The notes under the pieces are model-generated. The model ran no database searches. It had not been told where the DNA came from and saw only the letters and a program-made list of their open reading frames with translations. From assembly GCF_013402915.1 (NCBI RefSeq), contig NC_050724.1:930001-994000 (forward strand): 64,000 nucleotides of DNA, written 5' to 3'. Shown piece by piece: positions 60,127-64,000 of this stretch. Made by a program: the position numbers and the translations under genes. This stretch comes from Zygotorulaspora mrakii (taxonomy: Eukaryota; Ascomycota; Saccharomycetes; Saccharomycetales; Saccharomycetaceae). Numbering within the stretch: position 1 is the first letter of the stretch; each line of letters starts with the position of its first letter.

Positions 60127-60210
60127 GGAGGGTTGGCCGAGTGGTCTAAGGCGGCAGACTTAAGATCTGTTGGACGGTTGTCCGCGCGAGTTCGAACCTC
60201 GCATCCTTCA
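60127..60210 (+). tRNA. tL(UAA): tRNA-Leu (anticodon UAA)
   Basis: 84 bases forming a class II tRNA. The acceptor stem GGAGGGT pairs with ATCCTTC (two G-U pairs), followed by discriminator A. The A-box is TGGCCGAGTGG (60134-60144) and the B-box AGTTCGAACCT (60189-60199). The anticodon loop CTTAAGA places TAA at 60161-60163, and the long variable arm expected for leucine tRNAs is present. There is no intron. The sequence looks the same as the S. cerevisiae gene as I recall it. Confidence 0.98.
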
Positions 60211-60213
60211 TTA

Positions 60214-60219
60214 TTTTTT
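60214..60219 (+). terminator. RNA polymerase III terminator of tRNA-Leu
   Basis: A run of six T begins four bases after the mature tRNA 3' end, sufficient for Pol III termination. Confidence 0.9.
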
Positions 60220-61392
60220 ACGGCGGCTACCGCACCACGTGCTCCCCAACCCTCTTGTCCTCCGCAGCCTGCAGCACTGCAAGCGGCCGGATCGAGCCGT
60301 AATTCACGGCGTCCAGAATACAAGCTGACCCCTCCCGTCTCACGATGAGCGAGCGACAACATGCCTGACTCTAGAAGACCTTCTTAACCCAAACGTCACT
60401 GCTCTACACAACCTTGCGCAGTCAGAGCGTCTCGGGTTCTAGAAGCCCACGACCTGATGTCCCCTTCTTTTGAGAGAAGAAGCACGCCTGCAGAGACGCC
60501 TCAATGCATCGAACCCACTCTGGAAGCATAACCGGCGCGGAGAAGCACACGCCCGAGGAACCCTAGAAACGTGCGCCAGCAATCTCTTGGCAGACCGCCC
60601 GTCGCCCGTTTCCACGGCTTTCACGCCCTGTTGCCCTGCCCTGTAACCACAACACCAGGTACGTACTTGGTCAGTACCAACAGGGTATCGGTGGCACAAG
60701 TAGACGCGTCGAACGGCATGACGCGTTGGCACATCGCTGCATACGAGATGGTCTGCGATCGCTGTCCACGGAGGGTTACCCGACTGGCCAAGCGATCGGT
60801 GATATTCCGATTGTTCGTTTCTTGTTTTTGTTTGCCTTCGTTCCAGCCCTCGCCGATTCCTAAAAAAAGCCGTCAGGTACCATTTTTGGCGTGGCTGGCC
60901 GCGACTTCCGGCCTTTCTCTGTGCGTCACAAAGTTTTCTTACAGTTCCTGGTTTATGCACTCTGGCTGAAAAGTTGCAAACAGTCAAGAATTATCGCCTG
61001 GCTGCAGCTCGAAAGCTGATCACAGACCGGTTTCTAATCGTCGCATTGATGCGTTGCTAGCTTGTTCGTCTACTCTCGATAGGTTTGGGATCACGAGGAT
61101 CGTCAGGACAGCTGGGGTAGCAAGAAGACCAAGGAACTCAGTGTACTCGAGAACTCACATCGTTAGGATACGTGCAAGAGTGTCGAGTGTCCGGAGATTG
61201 GATTGTAGCCCTCTGTTTGTGGTCCAGTTTTTCCAGGCTACGTTATTCGTACTTGCAGAGGAAACAGAGATAGATACAGGCAGTACGCACGGAAGTGTTA
61301 CAGTGGTAGTAGTAGTTGCAGCACTGCGAGACAAACAGTTGTTCGCTATAGAAAGAGTGCATGGTAGCTTAGCAAGAACGGCGATACTCTAG
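60220..61392. other. GC-rich region between tRNA-Leu and PTP2
   Basis: About 1.17 kb, roughly 60% G+C in places (37 of 60 bases at 60601-60660). Open frames above 90 codons occur on both strands here, as expected by chance in GC-rich DNA, and none resembles a known protein. It presumably contains the PTP2 promoter and leader; a stop codon directly precedes the PTP2 ATG. Confidence 0.5.
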
Positions 61393-64000
61393 ATGATGCT
61401 CAACAAGGAAGCGACCGATGCCGGGACGGGTGGCGGTACGCCCAGAGGGGCCACAGACACCAGCGGGTTGAATCTCAACATATACTCCTCGACACAGGTG
61501 AGAAGGCCGATGCTGTTTTCGATGAAAACAGCACCGGCCTTCCAGATGGCGGGCGCAAGCGGGAAGGAGACGGTGGACATTAAGAAATGCAAGGACTGTG
61601 ATGTGCCGGCTTTACAGATTTGTGAGAGGGTGGACGATCTGATTGTGGGGGCATGCAACAGCATGATAATCATATTCGACTTGACGACCACGGGCTCGTT
61701 GGTTTCTTCGGGCGCGGTCACGCCGAATGGGAGCGAAGCTGGCAGCGAGAACAGCAGCAGCGGCGGTGGAAACGGAAGTGCCAGTGGGAACGCGAGTGCG
61801 AATGGCAAGGGGAGTGGTCCCTGTCACAATGCAAAGGATATCTACAGGATTCATCTTTCATTGCCCAGCACTTTGGTCAAGAGACCCAAATTCCATTTTG
61901 AGAAGATACTCCATACAGTGATAGATGACTCCAAAAGGCTGAAATTGCTTAATTTGATCGACAATTGTAACAGGTTTTTGTTCTTTGACGGCACGAGTAC
62001 GCTGTCCACATGTTCGCTGACGACGTTTTGGCTGATCAAGAAATTCAATGCCTTTCTACATGACAAACTGGGCAAATCAAATATTGAACTGTTCATCTTG
62101 GAGAAAATGGACACACCGTTCAGTTCATTGCAGACAACAACAACAGCCAATGCTGACACCACCGTAAAGACGATGTCGGCGGCGGCAACTGCAACTGCAT
62201 TTTCGTCAATTGGCCAGTCCAGTGACTTTTTAAGTTCTGATAAAAAAACTTTTCAAGGTAAGATGAACCTAACAGTCAAAGTTTTACCGAGATCAAATGA
62301 GAAAATGTTTATTCAATCAATTAAAAAGGACACTGTCCATTATTCACCGACGTCTTTAAGAAAATTCTTCAAATTTAAAATTCCTGAAAATTTGTCACAA
62401 AATGATCCTATATTACCAAATTGGCTGAAACAATTCGCTGATAAAGATAAAAATGATGTACTTTTGCAGAAATTATTATCAAATTTTGAGTTTTTGGAGT
62501 CTCTAGAACTTGAAAGATTAGAGAGAGGTCTTACAGTAGAACAACAACGACAGCAGCAGCATGAACAGCATGAACAACAACAACAACAGCAGCAGCAGCA
62601 GCAACGTGCTTTACAAAAATCGAAATCATATCAAAAAATTTATTCGTTGTCAAATTTACAAAAAGAGTTTAGAAAGCAAAAAAAATTCAATTATAATGAC
62701 AAGTGTAAATATTCATCATCATCATGTCCAACTTCACCTCGTCACGAAGTATTAGATTTGAAACTTTCAATACCGAAGGACTCAAAAAGCACTAGCATTA
62801 GCACAAACAATTTGCAGGTTCCACCCACGTTTGCGGTATATCCATCAACGAATGACGTTAATACAAACTCACCAGCATCTTCACCTCATCCTGACACAGA
62901 TAGCGATTCTTTACTAACTCCAATGAATAATTATGAAATGTCAGAGGGTATCAAATCATTTTCTAAAAATAGATACTCTAATATTTTACCCTATGAACAT
63001 TCAAGGGTTAAATTGCAGCCTTCACCACTTTGTGGGCCACCAAACATTAATAATATTTCATATTCATCTTCAGTAAGTGACAACTCTTCAGGCAAAAGTA
63101 TAAATAATGGTACCAAAACACCGGCGGCAACAACGTTGACCTCGACCAACAATACAGCATCAGAATTAGCACCTGCACCTGCATCTGCCTTAGCATCTAC
63201 ATCAAAATCCGCATCACTGTCGAAACCAACATCGGAATCAACATTGATATCTGTTCCTGTTGATAACACTAAAGATACATGTGATTGTTCTAAAAATCAT
63301 AAGAAAAGAAGAAACTCGTGTTCAATATCCCCGCCATCATCGGCATCATATTTTAACCAAACAATTGATTCATCATGTTTGGAACAACCCAACATCGAAA
63401 CAAGCCCAGAAACCAAGGATTCTTTTGATGATTACTTCAATGCCAATTATTTAAAAATACCGCAAGTTAATGGAGATTTTGAATATATTGCAACTCAGGC
63501 TCCATTACCTTCAACAATTGACGATTTTTGGAAAGTAATAAGTACAAATGGTGTGAAAGTTATCATATCTTTAAACTCAAATGACGAATTATTCATGAGA
63601 AAATGGGACATTTATTGGAATAATAATCGCTCTAATCAAAAATACAAGATTGATATGACAGAAAGTTTTGAAAATGTTTGTGAAGTTGATGGCTGCATAC
63701 TGAGAATTTTCTCTTTTTATAAAAATTCCACTCTAAACAATGTCGAAACTGCGGAAGCTAACGATATCTCAAAAACTAGTGCTCCAAGTGGTGATTATAA
63801 TCCCAGCTCTTCAAAACTGACTGTGTATCAATTGCAATATACGAAATGGTTAGATTCTTGTGGTATTGTTATGAAAGATATCTTGAATCTTTATACAATC
63901 AAAAATATACTTTTGAACAATCCCAATGAGCTCATAAATGATTTAAGATCCAAAAAGACAAAACCGATATCAAAATATCATAAAGATTTATGGTTGGATG
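61393..64000 (+). CDS. PTP2: PTP2, protein tyrosine phosphatase of the HOG pathway, 5' part only
   Basis: 869 codons are present and the frame is open to the window edge; the catalytic HCxxGxxR loop lies beyond it. Ptp2 dephosphorylates the MAP kinase Hog1, mainly in the nucleus. An in-frame TAG sits directly before ATG-ATG. Conserved segments match S. cerevisiae Ptp2: LSLPSTLVKRPKFHFEKIL and LTTFWLIKKFNAFL in the N-terminal rhodanese-like region, HYSPTSLRKFFKFKIPE...PILPNWLKQF (about 315-345), the phosphatase start SFSKNRYSNILPYEHSRVKL, then FNANYLKIPQ, YIATQAPLPSTIDDFWKVI, KWDIYWNN and YQLQYTKWLDSCGI. Long Ser/Gly, poly-Gln, Ala/Ser and Thr-rich inserts make it longer than the 750-residue S. 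cerevisiae protein. Base composition changes sharply inside the gene. YOR208W is not linked to NHP2 in S. cerevisiae. Confidence 0.93.
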   Translation, partial: MMLNKEATDAGTGGGTPRGATDTSGLNLNIYSSTQVRRPMLFSMKTAPAFQMAGASGKETVDIKKCKDCDVPALQICERVDDLIVGACNSMIIIFDLTTTGSLVSSGAVTPNGSEAGSENSSSGGGNGSASGNASANGKGSGPCHNAKDIYRIHLSLPSTLVKRPKFHFEKILHTVIDDSKRLKLLNLIDNCNRFLFFDGTSTLSTCSLTTFWLIKKFNAFLHDKLGKSNIELFILEKMDTPFSSLQTTTTANADTTVKTMSAAATATAFSSIGQSSDFLSSDKKTFQGKMNLTVKVLPRSNEKMFIQSIKKDTVHYSPTSLRKFFKFKIPENLSQNDPILPNWLKQFADKDKNDVLLQKLLSNFEFLESLELERLERGLTVEQQRQQQHEQHEQQQQQQQQQQRALQKSKSYQKIYSLSNLQKEFRKQKKFNYNDKCKYSSSSCPTSPRHEVLDLKLSIPKDSKSTSISTNNLQVPPTFAVYPSTNDVNTNSPASSPHPDTDSDSLLTPMNNYEMSEGIKSFSKNRYSNILPYEHSRVKLQPSPLCGPPNINNISYSSSVSDNSSGKSINNGTKTPAATTLTSTNNTASELAPAPASALASTSKSASLSKPTSESTLISVPVDNTKDTCDCSKNHKKRRNSCSISPPSSASYFNQTIDSSCLEQPNIETSPETKDSFDDYFNANYLKIPQVNGDFEYIATQAPLPSTIDDFWKVISTNGVKVIISLNSNDELFMRKWDIYWNNNRSNQKYKIDMTESFENVCEVDGCILRIFSFYKNSTLNNVETAEANDISKTSAPSGDYNPSSSKLTVYQLQYTKWLDSCGIVMKDILNLYTIKNILLNNPNELINDLRSKKTKPISKYHKDLWLD
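62542..62604 (+). repeat. Poly-Gln/His tract in PTP2
   Basis: A CAA/CAG run interrupted by Arg, His and Glu codons, ending with ten consecutive Gln (four CAA, five CAG, one CAA). It interrupts a conserved part of the protein just before KSYQKIYSLSNLQ and is probably a tolerated, variable linker. Confidence 0.9.

Noticed and set aside
60081..60987. Several 90-180 codon open frames around the tRNA gene
   Set aside because: Overlapping frames on both strands in GC-rich DNA, some running through the tRNA; no recognisable protein features and mostly non-ATG starts.

Overview
The window is a stretch of nuclear chromosome from a budding yeast of the family Saccharomycetaceae that branched off before the whole-genome duplication (WGD). 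Nearly every gene can be matched to a Saccharomyces cerevisiae gene. The matches come from three S. cerevisiae tracts (YLR219-YLR223, YDR224-YDR240 and YDL197-YDL208), interleaved with no conflict of order or orientation. That double-conserved synteny is the signature of a genome that kept the ancestral order. High similarity to S. cerevisiae (histones, GGC1, NHP2, CCC1) and tandem SIR4-ASF2 fit a Zygosaccharomyces/Torulaspora-type species best, but the genus cannot be fixed from the sequence alone. No spliceosomal intron, retrotransposon, LTR, CRISPR array or confident centromere was seen.

Layout: 0-11 kb holds the 3' end of IFH1, UTP13, RSA3, CCC1, the divergent H2B-H2A pair and MSC3. 11-25 kb holds ADK1, SIR4 with a long pentapeptide repeat, the SIR4-linked coiled-coil gene ASF2, PCF11, GGC1 and the YDL199C-type sugar porter. 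25-33 kb holds MGT1, TRM8, MRPL11, IVY1, a LigB/DODA-type extradiol dioxygenase that I do not know from reference S. cerevisiae, and COX20. 33-50 kb holds ACK1, HEM1, a reticulon, LYS4, HEM3, PRP42, a YDL206W-type cation exchanger, FMN1, GLE1 and MRPL7. 50-58.5 kb holds SEC26, a YDR239C-type gene, SNU56 and NHP2. From 58.5 kb the sequence becomes GC-rich, carries tRNA-Leu(UAA), and ends in the truncated protein tyrosine phosphatase gene PTP2. PTP2 lies elsewhere (YOR208W) in S. cerevisiae, so this looks like a synteny breakpoint.

Functional links: UTP13, RSA3, TRM8 and NHP2 are ribosome/tRNA biogenesis genes, and PAC and/or RRPE motifs can be read upstream of each. The histone pair shares a promoter with four Spt10-type UAS elements. 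HEM1 and HEM3 (heme synthesis) lie close together here although their orthologues are on opposite arms of chromosome IV in S. cerevisiae. Two U1 snRNP genes (PRP42, SNU56) and two mitoribosomal genes (MRPL11, MRPL7) are also present. The less-described candidates are two unannotated membrane microprotein ORFs (35256-35384 and 49090-49215), the membrane-anchored dioxygenase, the SIR4 repeat array and the GC-rich breakpoint island. Start codons were chosen at ATG; several reading frames stay open upstream to GTG/TTG codons that were not used.
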